Shown piece after piece: positions 51,256-59,520 of a stretch of DNA of 64,000 bases (the first letter of the stretch is position 1; the number at the start of each line of letters is the position of its first letter). The notes under the pieces were generated by a model. That model searched no databases and was not told the DNA's origin. It saw only the letters and a list, made by a program, of their open reading frames with translations. Origin of the DNA: DATKDP01 sp035546335 (lineage in GTDB: Bacteria; Acidobacteriota; Thermoanaerobaculia; Gp7-AA8); NCBI GenBank assembly GCA_035546335.1, contig DATKDP010000053.1:1-64000 (forward strand), in the 5' to 3' direction. The position numbers and the translations under genes were made by a program.

Positions 51256-52685
51256 CGCGCCGCAAGCGAGGTGGAAAGAGGAGCGCGGCGCCGGCTGATC
51301 GACACAGCGCCGGAGAAGATACCCGCCCCGATGCACTTCGCCGCGATCAGCCCGGCGGCGATGATCAGACGGCTGCAGCTCCTCGTTTCGGATTCACCGA
51401 AACGCTGCACCGAACCATCGTCGTTCTGTTTCTCGTCGCCACGCCGATCGTCTTCTGGATCCCCGCGAAAGACCCGTTCGGGCTGCCGAAAGAAATTCTT
51501 TCCCGACTCGAGGGACTGCTCATTCTCGCGCTCGTGGGAACGGCGTGGATCCTCCGCGGGAAACTCCCGCCCGTCGGATCTCGCGATCCGAGGATTCTTC
51601 TCCCGATCGCTGCAGTGACCTGGACCGCCGTTGCTGCGCTCTTTTCGGATCAACCCCGCGCGAGCGTGTCGTCAGTCGTCACGGTGAGCCTCGCGGCAGT
51701 CATTTTTCTGGCCACCCTTCATGCGGCAAGAGCGATCGGCTCGCGCTTTGTTCATCTCGCGTTCATCCCGGCCGTCATCAACGCTTTACTCGCGTGGTCG
51801 CAGGGAGGATTCGGCTGGAATCCCATCCCCATGGAAGGCAGCGCAAGACCCGGAGCTCCGGCCCTCCTGGGAAACCCGAACGTCGCCGGAGCATTCCTGG
51901 CGGTTCCGGCACTCGCGGCGGTCGCAGCGGTGGTCGCGGCCAGACCGGGGCGGCGTCTGTTTCCCCTGCTGATCGCGGTCGTTCTCTTTGCGGGTCTGCT
52001 CTTCACGCTCACGCTGACCGCGATCATCGCCTATCTCGCCGGCCTGCTTCTTCTGTTCCTGGTGCGAGCACGCGGGCGCGCATTGGGGATCGGGATCGCG
52101 ATACTTTTCGTCGCTGTCGGGCTGCTGGCGCTCGAGCCGAGGATGCAGAAGCGCTTCCAGAAGATGCAGCAGGCGATCGAGACACGATCCTTCGATGCTC
52201 TGGTGACATTTCGGCTGACAGCCTTCGTGAGCGCAGCGCGCATGTTCGCCGATCATCCGATCACAGGAGTGGGTCCCGGGAGATTCTCCTGGAACTACTT
52301 CCACTACAAGAGCGTCGTGGAAAGCGACTATCCTCGGCTCTTTCCTCACGGACCGCGGCCCATGGCCATTTTCGGCGATGCGCACAACGATCACCTTCAG
52401 GTTCTCGCCGAGACGGGGGCTCCCGGTTATGCGATTCTCCTGATCGCGCTCGCTGTCGTGGCGCGCGAGACGTTCCGCCGGCGACTCCCGGGCTTGTCCA
52501 CAGACGACGATCGCGAATCCATCGACAGCCGGAAGCTGGCTCGCGTCCTTGCTCTCCCTCTGGCCGGATGTTTCGCCGTCCTGGCGATGGGGCAGTTCCC
52601 GCTGCAGCTCGCAGCGCCGCGCCTGATGATTCTGACCTTCGCAGCGATCTGCCTCGCATGGAGTGAGGATGCTCCGCCTGAGTAA
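51252..52685 (+). CDS. O-antigen ligase/polymerase (Wzy_C family)
   Basis: 477 residues. A basic N-terminal tail precedes about 11 membrane helices (TIVVLFLVATPIVFW, ALVGTAWIL). The periplasmic loop has GPGRFSWNYFHYKSVVE and the family motif FGDAHNDHLQVLAETG, as in WaaL/Wzy. It joins or polymerises lipid-linked glycan at the periplasmic face. The ATG overlaps the dehydratase stop (ATGA), so both come from one mRNA. Confidence 0.85.
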   Translation: MTRRKRGGKRSAAPADRHSAGEDTRPDALRRDQPGGDDQTAAAPRFGFTETLHRTIVVLFLVATPIVFWIPAKDPFGLPKEILSRLEGLLILALVGTAWILRGKLPPVGSRDPRILLPIAAVTWTAVAALFSDQPRASVSSVVTVSLAAVIFLATLHAARAIGSRFVHLAFIPAVINALLAWSQGGFGWNPIPMEGSARPGAPALLGNPNVAGAFLAVPALAAVAAVVAARPGRRLFPLLIAVVLFAGLLFTLTLTAIIAYLAGLLLLFLVRARGRALGIGIAILFVAVGLLALEPRMQKRFQKMQQAIETRSFDALVTFRLTAFVSAARMFADHPITGVGPGRFSWNYFHYKSVVESDYPRLFPHGPRPMAIFGDAHNDHLQVLAETGAPGYAILLIALAVVARETFRRRLPGLSTDDDRESIDSRKLARVLALPLAGCFAVLAMGQFPLQLAAPRLMILTFAAICLAWSEDAPPE

Positions 52686-53151
52686 GATCGTCGCCGTCAT
52701 CGCATTGAATGCGGCGGTCGTGGCATCGATCCACGACCTCTGCGTCGTTCCACTGCGCTGCAACATCGACGCGAAGAATCATCAGGAAGAGACGATTCGT
52801 CTGCTCGACACTGCCGATCCGGTCCGACGAGCCATGCGCGCACGCACGACCCTCGACAACGTCCGCGCCGCACAGACCGAATGCCGAACGAGCCTGGATC
52901 TTGTGATGATCGAGGCAGCGAATCTCCGTGCACTCAATCGCAATCTCGAAGCAATCGACGCCTACCGCCGTGCGCTTCGACTCGCTCAGCGCCCGGAGAT
53001 CTACTTCAACCTCGGTGAGACCCAGGCCGTCGAAGGGGAGAGCTCCGGCGCGGTGGCGAGCCTCGCGGAGGCCTGCCGATTCGATCCGCGTTATTGTGAC
53101 GCCATCGCCGATTCCACCCTGCGTGACGAGGTGAAAAGGCGTTTGCGATGA
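52663..53151 (+). CDS. Secreted or anchored TPR-like protein
   Basis: 162 residues. An N-terminal hydrophobic stretch (KIVAVIALNAAVVASIHDLC) acts as a signal or anchor. The rest is helical with a TPR-like region (EAIDAYRRALRLAQRPEIYF, LGETQAVEGESSGAVASLAE). It overlaps the ligase gene by 23 bases. GTG at 52663 and ATG at 52669 are both possible starts. Its role in glycan export is inferred from position only. Confidence 0.7.
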   Translation: MRMLRLSKIVAVIALNAAVVASIHDLCVVPLRCNIDAKNHQEETIRLLDTADPVRRAMRARTTLDNVRAAQTECRTSLDLVMIEAANLRALNRNLEAIDAYRRALRLAQRPEIYFNLGETQAVEGESSGAVASLAEACRFDPRYCDAIADSTLRDEVKRRLR

Positions 53152-53184
53152 TGCGCCGCTGCCGCTGTTTCTGCGTGGAGCGCG

Positions 53185-54207
53185 CTACGCCGAGCGGGCC
53201 GCCCTTCGATGCACTCTGACGATTCCCCGGAACACCAGCGCATGGACGGCGAGCAGGGCCAGAAGCAGCAAAAGACGCTCGCTTCGTTCGAGACTTTCGT
53301 ACCGGAGCGCGGCCATCGAACTGACGAATGCGAGCGCGGACCAGAGTGCGGTCACCGATGGATGTGACCACCCGGCTATCGTCAGCAACTGATAGAAGTG
53401 CTTCCGATGCGCTTCGAAAATTCGATCGCCTCGAGCGATTCGCCGGATCAATGTGGCCGATGTGTCGCACAGAAACGGAAGCAGCGGGAGCGCCGCGGCG
53501 ATGAACGGCGTTCCTCCCTCCCAGACCCGCAGCACGAGGAGGGCGAGAAGCAGGCCGAGCGCTCCGCTGCCGACATCCCCCAGGAAGATCGAGGCGCGTG
53601 GAAAGTTCCATGGTAGAAACCCTCCGGCCGCACCAGCCACCGCCAGCGCGAGAATCGCTGCTCCCGCATCACCGTTCCGGATGGAAAAGATCGCCAGGAC
53701 GAGGCTGCAGAGGATCGCTTCAGTCGAGGCGATTCCGTCGATTCCGTCCATGAAATTGAAGGCGTTGGAAACGCCGACCATCCAGAAGAGCATTGCCGTC
53801 GCGATCAGCCAGTAGGGCACGTCCACGATCACGGTGCCTTGCTGGGCCGCTCCACCCCCGGCGCCGGCGATGACCACGCCGGCGAGCACGACCTGGACGA
53901 TCAGTTTGATAGTCGCCGGAAGGCGCACCAGATCGTCGGCCAATCCGAGAATGGCCATGCCGATCACGGCGACCATGGGAGCGATCCAGAACAGCGCGCG
54001 CGCCTCTGCGAAAACCGCGCTGGTGGCGACGATCGCCACGACGATGGCGATTCCGCCGCTGCGCGGTGTCGGCACCTGGTGAGAGCTCCGCTCGTTCGGT
54101 ATATCGAGCGATCGTCGGCGGGCCCATCGCCGAACCACCGGCGTCAGCAGCACCGACAGTGCGAAGGAAAGGAGCAGCGGCGGCAGGATCGAAGCGATGG
54201 CCGTCAC
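53185..54207 (-). CDS. MraY/WecA-like phosphoglycosyltransferase
   Basis: 340 residues with about 10 membrane helices. Family residues: AILGLADDLVRLPAT (DD pair binding Mg), VSNAFNFMDGIDGIASTEAI and FLGDVGSGALGLLL. It moves a sugar phosphate from a UDP sugar to undecaprenyl phosphate at the cytoplasmic face, beginning a glycan chain. Convergent with the TPR-like gene. It follows the UDP-glucuronate epimerase on the minus strand. Confidence 0.9.
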   Translation of the reverse strand: MTAIASILPPLLLSFALSVLLTPVVRRWARRRSLDIPNERSSHQVPTPRSGGIAIVVAIVATSAVFAEARALFWIAPMVAVIGMAILGLADDLVRLPATIKLIVQVVLAGVVIAGAGGGAAQQGTVIVDVPYWLIATAMLFWMVGVSNAFNFMDGIDGIASTEAILCSLVLAIFSIRNGDAGAAILALAVAGAAGGFLPWNFPRASIFLGDVGSGALGLLLALLVLRVWEGGTPFIAAALPLLPFLCDTSATLIRRIARGDRIFEAHRKHFYQLLTIAGWSHPSVTALWSALAFVSSMAALRYESLERSERLLLLLALLAVHALVFRGIVRVHRRAARSA

Positions 54208-54237
54208 AGGGGCACCTCTCGACGAGCGATCACTGGT

Positions 54238-55251
54238 TCATCCCTCGAGACCGTAATACCGCCTGTACCAGGCGACGAATCTCGGGATTCCGACTTCGAT
54301 CGGAGTCGTCGGCTCGAAGCCGACCGCCGCAGTGAGATCAGCGATCTCGGCGTACGTGGCGGGGACGTCGCCAGGCTGCATCGGCAGCAGATCGATCTTC
54401 GCTTTCATCCCCAGCGCTTCTTCGAGCACCGCAACGAACCGCGTCAGATCGACTGGCCGGTGGTTGCCGATGTTGTAGAGCCGGTAGGGAGCGGCGCTCG
54501 TTGCCGGGTCCGGATCCTGGCCGCTCCACGCCTCGTTCGGCCGGGGAACATGATCGATCACGCGAACCACTCCATCGACGATATCGTCGATGTAGGTGAA
54601 ATCGCGCTCCATCCGGCCGTGATTGTAGAGCTCGATCGGCCTCCCCTCGAGAATCGCCTTCGTGAACTTGAACAAGGCCATGTCGGGTCGACCCCATGGC
54701 CCATACACGGTGAAGAATCTCAGCCCGGTGACCGGAAGCCTGAACAGATGGCTGTACGTATGCGCCATCAGCTCGTTCGCCTTCTTCGTGGAAGCATAGA
54801 GACTCAGTGGATGATCCACGTTGTCGTGGACGGAAAAGGGCATCCGTGTGTTCGCCCCGTAGACGGAGCTGGATGACGCGAAAACGAGATGGCGAACATC
54901 GGTTGCGCGACAGCCTTCGAGCACATTGAGGAAGCCCGCGATGTTGCTGCCGACATAGGCTCGCGGATTCGTGAGTGAATACCGCACGCCCGCCTGCGCC
55001 GCCAGATTCACGACGACCTCCGGACGTTGCTCGCCAAAGAGCGCCCGCATCGCGGACTCGTCCTCCAGATCCCCTCGAATGAAGTCGAACGCCTCATGAC
55101 ACCGCAGCTCGTTCAGTCGAGCGGTTTTCAGCTCGGGATCGTAGTAGTCGCTCAGATTGTCGACTCCGACGACCTCGTCATTCCGCTCGAGCAGGCGCCG
55201 GCTCAGATGAAACCCGATGAAACCGGCGGCTCCCGTGACCATCACTTTCAT
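54238..55251 (-). CDS. UDP-glucuronate 4-epimerase-like NAD-dependent epimerase
   Basis: 337 residues from MKVMVTGAAGFIGFHLSRRL at 55251; a longer open frame upstream overlaps the rhomboid gene and is rejected. NAD-binding GAAGFIG, catalytic LYASTKKANELM, and VYGANTRMPFSVHDNVDH with YGPWGRPDMALFKFTKAI, typical of UDP-GlcA 4-epimerases. It makes UDP-galacturonate for the glycan. Its ATG overlaps the rhomboid stop (ATGA). Confidence 0.9.
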   Translation of the reverse strand: MKVMVTGAAGFIGFHLSRRLLERNDEVVGVDNLSDYYDPELKTARLNELRCHEAFDFIRGDLEDESAMRALFGEQRPEVVVNLAAQAGVRYSLTNPRAYVGSNIAGFLNVLEGCRATDVRHLVFASSSSVYGANTRMPFSVHDNVDHPLSLYASTKKANELMAHTYSHLFRLPVTGLRFFTVYGPWGRPDMALFKFTKAILEGRPIELYNHGRMERDFTYIDDIVDGVVRVIDHVPRPNEAWSGQDPDPATSAAPYRLYNIGNHRPVDLTRFVAVLEEALGMKAKIDLLPMQPGDVPATYAEIADLTAAVGFEPTTPIEVGIPRFVAWYRRYYGLEG

Positions 55252-55967
55252 CGACCCGCCTCGCTCTCTTCCCCTCTCACGCCATTCGCCGGAGAGCCGC
55301 GGCCGAGGAGAAGTCCGACCAGCACTCCGAAAACGAATCCACCCACATGCGCCCACCAGGCAACGCCCGCAACCTCCTCGGTTCCCTGCGCCGAGGCGAG
55401 CGATAGCCACCCGCTGCTGAACTGTAGCGCAAACCAGATCGGAAGAAACACGAGCGCCGGAACCTCGGCGATGGCCCAGGAGATCACAACCGGGAAGAGT
55501 GTCACCACCCTGGCGAACGGTTGGAGACAGAGAGAGCACCCGAGAATGGCCGCAATGCTCCCTGAGGCACCGATCGAAGGGATCTCCGAGAGGGGGAAGA
55601 CGAATGCGTGGGTAATGCTTCCCGCCGCCCCTCCGGCGACGAAGAAGAGGAGGTAGCGAGCGCGGCCCAGCCGATGCTCCACGGCGCCGCCGAAAATCGA
55701 GAGATAGAGCAGATTGCCGCCGAGATGGAGCAGTCCGCCATGAAGGAAGAGCGATGTGATCAGGGTCGCCACCGACTCCACGCCGAGGTAACCGAACTGT
55801 GAGGGATAAAAGAATCGTGCGGGAATGAACCCGAACACCGTCACTAGGATCTCGCCATAGGAACCGCTGAAGAGCTGCGAGAGGAACATCACCACGATCA
55901 CGGCCAGCAGCGAGCGCGTGACGATCGGATATGTTTGCGGCTCGAGCGTCTGCCGGAGCGGGATCAT
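55248..55967 (-). CDS. Rhomboid-family intramembrane serine protease
   Basis: 239 residues. Six membrane helices (LLAVIVVMFLSQL, LFLHGGLLHLGGNLLYLSIF with the conserved HGGxxHxxxN, SIGASGSIAAILGCSL with the catalytic Ser in GASG, AWWAHVGGFVFGVLVG with the catalytic His). It cleaves membrane proteins inside the bilayer. It is wedged between the aminotransferase and epimerase genes with ATGA overlaps at both ends, so it belongs to the glycan operon. Confidence 0.93.
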   Translation of the reverse strand: MIPLRQTLEPQTYPIVTRSLLAVIVVMFLSQLFSGSYGEILVTVFGFIPARFFYPSQFGYLGVESVATLITSLFLHGGLLHLGGNLLYLSIFGGAVEHRLGRARYLLFFVAGGAAGSITHAFVFPLSEIPSIGASGSIAAILGCSLCLQPFARVVTLFPVVISWAIAEVPALVFLPIWFALQFSSGWLSLASAQGTEEVAGVAWWAHVGGFVFGVLVGLLLGRGSPANGVRGEESEAGR

Positions 55968-57085
55968 CGAATTCCGCGCTCGATCGTCGAAACCACCTCG
56001 CGCATCTGATCGAGCGTCAGCTCGGGATAGATGGGAATCGCCAGCGTCTGCTGCGAAGCCGCCACCGCGTTGGGAAACTCGTTCCGAGCGGTCGGCAGAT
56101 CTCGAAAGCAGTGCTGATGCGGCAGCGGAACAGGGTAATACACTTCGCACCCGATCGAGGCCTCCCTGAGGGCTGCCATCGCCCGATCGCGGATCGAGGC
56201 TTCAGGAAAGCGAATCACGAACTGGTTGAAGACGTGACGGCGTCGTGGCAGCACTTCCGGCAGGACGACGCGATCGGCGATCTCACTCTCGGCGAACAGG
56301 CCCCGGTAGAGATCGGCGTTTCGCTGACGCCCTTTCGTCCATTCATCGAGATACTGCAGCTTGATGTGGAGAATTGCGGCCTGCAGCGCGTCGATGCGGA
56401 AGTTTCCTCCGACCGAGTGATGGTAGTACTTCGGTCTCATCCCGTGAACTCTGTAATCGATCAGTTTTTCATACATCTCCCGATCGCTCGTCGTGACAGC
56501 TCCCGCATCCCCGAACGCTCCGAGATTCTTCGAGGGGAAGAACGAAAAACAGGCGAGCGGGGCGAGCGAGCCGGCACGACGCTCAGCGATCCCCCCTCCC
56601 ACGGCCTGGGCGGCATCCTCGATGACGGCGAATCCAGCGGGCCCGGCGATGCGATCGATCGCCTCCATGTCGGCGCACTGGCCGAAGAGGTGAACGGGAA
56701 TGATCGCCCTGGTCCGGCTGCTGACGAGCGGTTCGATCTGCCGAGGATCGATGTTGTAGGAAATCGGGTCGATGTCGACGAACACCGGAATGCCGCCGAG
56801 CCGCTCGACGACCCCGGCGGTCGCGAAAAACGAGTAGGCGGGGACGATCACCTCGTCTCCCGGCTCGAGTCCGAGCACCATCAGGGCGATCAGAAGGGCA
56901 TCGGTTCCTGACGAGACACCGACCGCATGCGGCGCCTGGCAATAGGCAGCGAAATCGCGCTCGAAGTCCTCGACTCGTTTGCCCAGAATGAACGCCTGCG
57001 ACTCGTAGACCTCTTCTGTGACACGGAGAACGTCTTCGCGAATCGCGGAATACTGTTTTTTCAGGTCGAGCAGCGGAATCGCCAT
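55964..57085 (-). CDS. DegT/DnrJ/EryC1-family sugar aminotransferase
   Basis: 373 residues. PLP-binding features: VPAYSFFATAGVVERLG, FAVIEDAAQAVGGG, and the catalytic Lys in SFFPSKNLGAFGDAGAV. It adds an amino group to a 4-keto sugar, presumably the product of the dehydratase at 49246. First gene of the minus-strand glycan unit; its stop overlaps the rhomboid ATG. Confidence 0.93.
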   Translation of the reverse strand: MAIPLLDLKKQYSAIREDVLRVTEEVYESQAFILGKRVEDFERDFAAYCQAPHAVGVSSGTDALLIALMVLGLEPGDEVIVPAYSFFATAGVVERLGGIPVFVDIDPISYNIDPRQIEPLVSSRTRAIIPVHLFGQCADMEAIDRIAGPAGFAVIEDAAQAVGGGIAERRAGSLAPLACFSFFPSKNLGAFGDAGAVTTSDREMYEKLIDYRVHGMRPKYYHHSVGGNFRIDALQAAILHIKLQYLDEWTKGRQRNADLYRGLFAESEIADRVVLPEVLPRRRHVFNQFVIRFPEASIRDRAMAALREASIGCEVYYPVPLPHQHCFRDLPTARNEFPNAVAASQQTLAIPIYPELTLDQMREVVSTIERGIR

Positions 57086-57136
57086 GGCGGCGCGATTCTA
57101 TGCCGGCCGATCGCGTCGTGCAACGAAGCAGACACA

Positions 57137-58636
57137 CTAGCCTCGCCAGTTCCCGATCGTTTCCCACACCGACGGGATCGACGGTCCGCTCCCCGCAGCT
57201 CGATCTTTGCGATCGCCGGATCGCTGCTCGCCGAGAACCGCCGCGAGCGCGACGAGGTGCGCATCGGGTGGCCGCAGGGCGAGATCGCCGGCATGGCGTA
57301 CGAGCAGCTCGGTATCGACCTCGCCGGCAATGAAGGAGGGGTGCATGATGACTCTGCGGAGGAACGACGCATTCGTTTTCACGCCGAGGATCGGATAGTC
57401 CGAGAGCGCCGCGGCGAGCCGAGCGATCGAGGCTTCTCGCGTCTCCCCATGCGCAATCACTTTCGCCAGCAGCGGGTCGTAGTGGACCGACACTTCGCTT
57501 CCCGCAGCGATCCCCGAATCGACCCGGATACCGGGCCCCGAGGGCTCGCGATAGACGGAAATCGTTCCCGTCTGCGGCAGGAAGCGATCATCGGGATCCT
57601 CGGCATAGATCCGGCACTCGACCGCATGTCCTCGCTGTGCCAGATCTTCCTGATTCCACGGAGTCCGCTCCCCACCAGCTACCAGAATCTGAGCGCGCAC
57701 GAGATCGATGCCGAGCGCCATCTCCGTGACCGGATGTTCGACCTGCAGGCGCGTGTTCATTTCGAGGAAGTAATGATGGCCGTCATCGGTGAGGAGGAAC
57801 TCCACGGTCCCCGCATTGACGTAGCCGGCCGCCCTCGCCGCTGAGATCGCCGACTCCGACATTTTCTCCCGAAGCTCGCTCGAATAGTGTGGGGCAGGTG
57901 TTTCCTCGATGACTTTCTGATGTCTCCGCTGGATCGAGCAGTCACGCTCGAACAGGTGGAGCATGTTCCCCTCGGCATCGCCGAAAATCTGAATCTCCAC
58001 ATGCCGCGGCCGCTCGATGAATCGCTCGAGAAGCAGTCGCTCGTCTCCGAACGCCTTGAGCGCCTCACGGCGAGCCGATTCGATCGCCGGGACCAGCTCC
58101 CCTGCGCTCCGGACGACCTTCATCCCTTTCCCACCTCCCCCCGCCGACGCTTTCACGAGAAGAGGAAAGCCGATCCGCTCTCCCTGATCGACGAGCGTCT
58201 CATCCGACTGGTCGTCGCCATGATAGCCGGGCACGACAGGGACTCCGGCTCGCTCCATGAGCGTGCGCGATGCCGCCTTGGAGCCCACCAGTTCAATCGA
58301 GTCGGACCGCGGTCCAATGAAGACGATTCCGATCTCCTCGCAGGCTGCGGCAAGCTCGGCGCGTTCGGATAGAAATCCGTATCCGGGATGGATGGCGTCC
58401 GCACGGCTCGTTCGAGCCGCGTCGATGATCGAGGCGACATCGAGATACGTTTCGCGAGCGTCGCCGGTCCCCAGAGAGACGGTCGAATCGAACAGACGTC
58501 CGGCAGGAATGCCGATGTCGTCCTCGGCATGAGCGAGCACCGATGCGATTCCCATCTCGCGGCAGGTCCGCGCGATCCGGACCGCGATCTCGCCCCGATT
58601 CGGGACCATGACTCTTCGAATCGTCCTGCGGCTCAT
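57137..58636 (-). CDS. Biotin carboxylase subunit of an acyl-CoA carboxylase
   Basis: 499 residues from MSRRTIRRVMVPNRGEIAVR at 58636. The biotin-carboxylase domains are complete: ATP-grasp with LVKASAGGGGKGMKVV, VEFLLTDDGHHYFLEMNTRL with QVEHPVTE, and the C-terminal domain to about 440. No biotinyl domain is present, so a separate carrier and carboxyltransferase are needed and are not visible here. It carboxylates biotin with bicarbonate and ATP. The ATG overlaps the hydratase stop (ATGA). Confidence 0.92.
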   Translation of the reverse strand: MSRRTIRRVMVPNRGEIAVRIARTCREMGIASVLAHAEDDIGIPAGRLFDSTVSLGTGDARETYLDVASIIDAARTSRADAIHPGYGFLSERAELAAACEEIGIVFIGPRSDSIELVGSKAASRTLMERAGVPVVPGYHGDDQSDETLVDQGERIGFPLLVKASAGGGGKGMKVVRSAGELVPAIESARREALKAFGDERLLLERFIERPRHVEIQIFGDAEGNMLHLFERDCSIQRRHQKVIEETPAPHYSSELREKMSESAISAARAAGYVNAGTVEFLLTDDGHHYFLEMNTRLQVEHPVTEMALGIDLVRAQILVAGGERTPWNQEDLAQRGHAVECRIYAEDPDDRFLPQTGTISVYREPSGPGIRVDSGIAAGSEVSVHYDPLLAKVIAHGETREASIARLAAALSDYPILGVKTNASFLRRVIMHPSFIAGEVDTELLVRHAGDLALRPPDAHLVALAAVLGEQRSGDRKDRAAGSGPSIPSVWETIGNWRG

Positions 58637-59421
58637 CGCGCCACCCAGGGTGGCTTCTCTTTCTTCAGAAAGGCTCCCATTCCCGCCTGCCCTTCCGCCG
58701 AAGCGCGACGCTCGGCGATCGCTTCGATCGTATGCGGAATCGACTCCTCGGGAGGATGCCCGACGACGAACTCGATCAGCTTCTTGCACTCCGCCACCGC
58801 CTCCGGACCCGAGCTGAGAAGCTGCGAAACCTTCTCTTCGATCATTCGATCGAGCTCTGCTTCATCCGCGGCGATTGCGTGCAACAGGCCGATCTCTTTC
58901 GCGCGATCGGCGCCGAAACGCTCGCCTGTGAGAAACAGTGCCCGTGCGTGCGATTCCCCGATCTTCGCGATCACGTAGGGAGAGATGACCGCGGGAAGAA
59001 TTCCCAGCTTGACCTCGGACAATCCGAACTTCGAGGTTGCAGTCCCGATGGCGATGTCGCAAACGGCAACGAGACCGACACCACCACCGATCGCCGCCCC
59101 CTGAACTCGACCGACCACCGGAACACGAGCAGCGTTGATGACCGCGAACATCCTGGCGAGACGAGCCGAGTCGCGGACGTTCTCCTCGCGCGTGTAGGTG
59201 GCCATGCGCGCCATCCAGTTCAGATCCGCACCGGCGCAGAAATTCGCTCCGCTGCCGGCGAGAACGATCACGCGAGTCTCTCGATCGTCGCTCAGCTCGC
59301 CGAAAACGTCGATCGCTTCGGAGATCAGCTCGTCGTTGAAGGCGTTGTGGACTTCGGGGCGATTCAGCGTGACTCGGGCGACCGAGGCACGCCTCTCGAC
59401 GGAAAAATTCGTATGGGTCAT
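58633..59421 (-). CDS. Enoyl-CoA hydratase/isomerase (LiuC-like)
   Basis: 262 residues. Crotonase fold: VTLNRPEVHNAFNDELISEA, IVLAGSGANFCAGADLNWMA, then RVQGAAIGGGVGLVAVCDIA, with EVKLGILPAVISPYV. It adds water to enoyl-CoA. Coupled to the biotin carboxylase, it fits the leucine-degradation pair (methylcrotonyl-CoA carboxylase and methylglutaconyl-CoA hydratase), but the partner carboxyltransferase is not in the window, so the pathway is inference. Confidence 0.9.
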   Translation of the reverse strand: MTHTNFSVERRASVARVTLNRPEVHNAFNDELISEAIDVFGELSDDRETRVIVLAGSGANFCAGADLNWMARMATYTREENVRDSARLARMFAVINAARVPVVGRVQGAAIGGGVGLVAVCDIAIGTATSKFGLSEVKLGILPAVISPYVIAKIGESHARALFLTGERFGADRAKEIGLLHAIAADEAELDRMIEEKVSQLLSSGPEAVAECKKLIEFVVGHPPEESIPHTIEAIAERRASAEGQAGMGAFLKKEKPPWVAR

Positions 59422-59520
59422 CTGCTCCCCCGGGTGCCGTGGAAATGGCGGCGCCCATCGTAGACGAGACGGAAGATCCGCTCAACCGGCGAGGCTGGCC
59501 CGCCGTCGTGAGCCCTCAGC

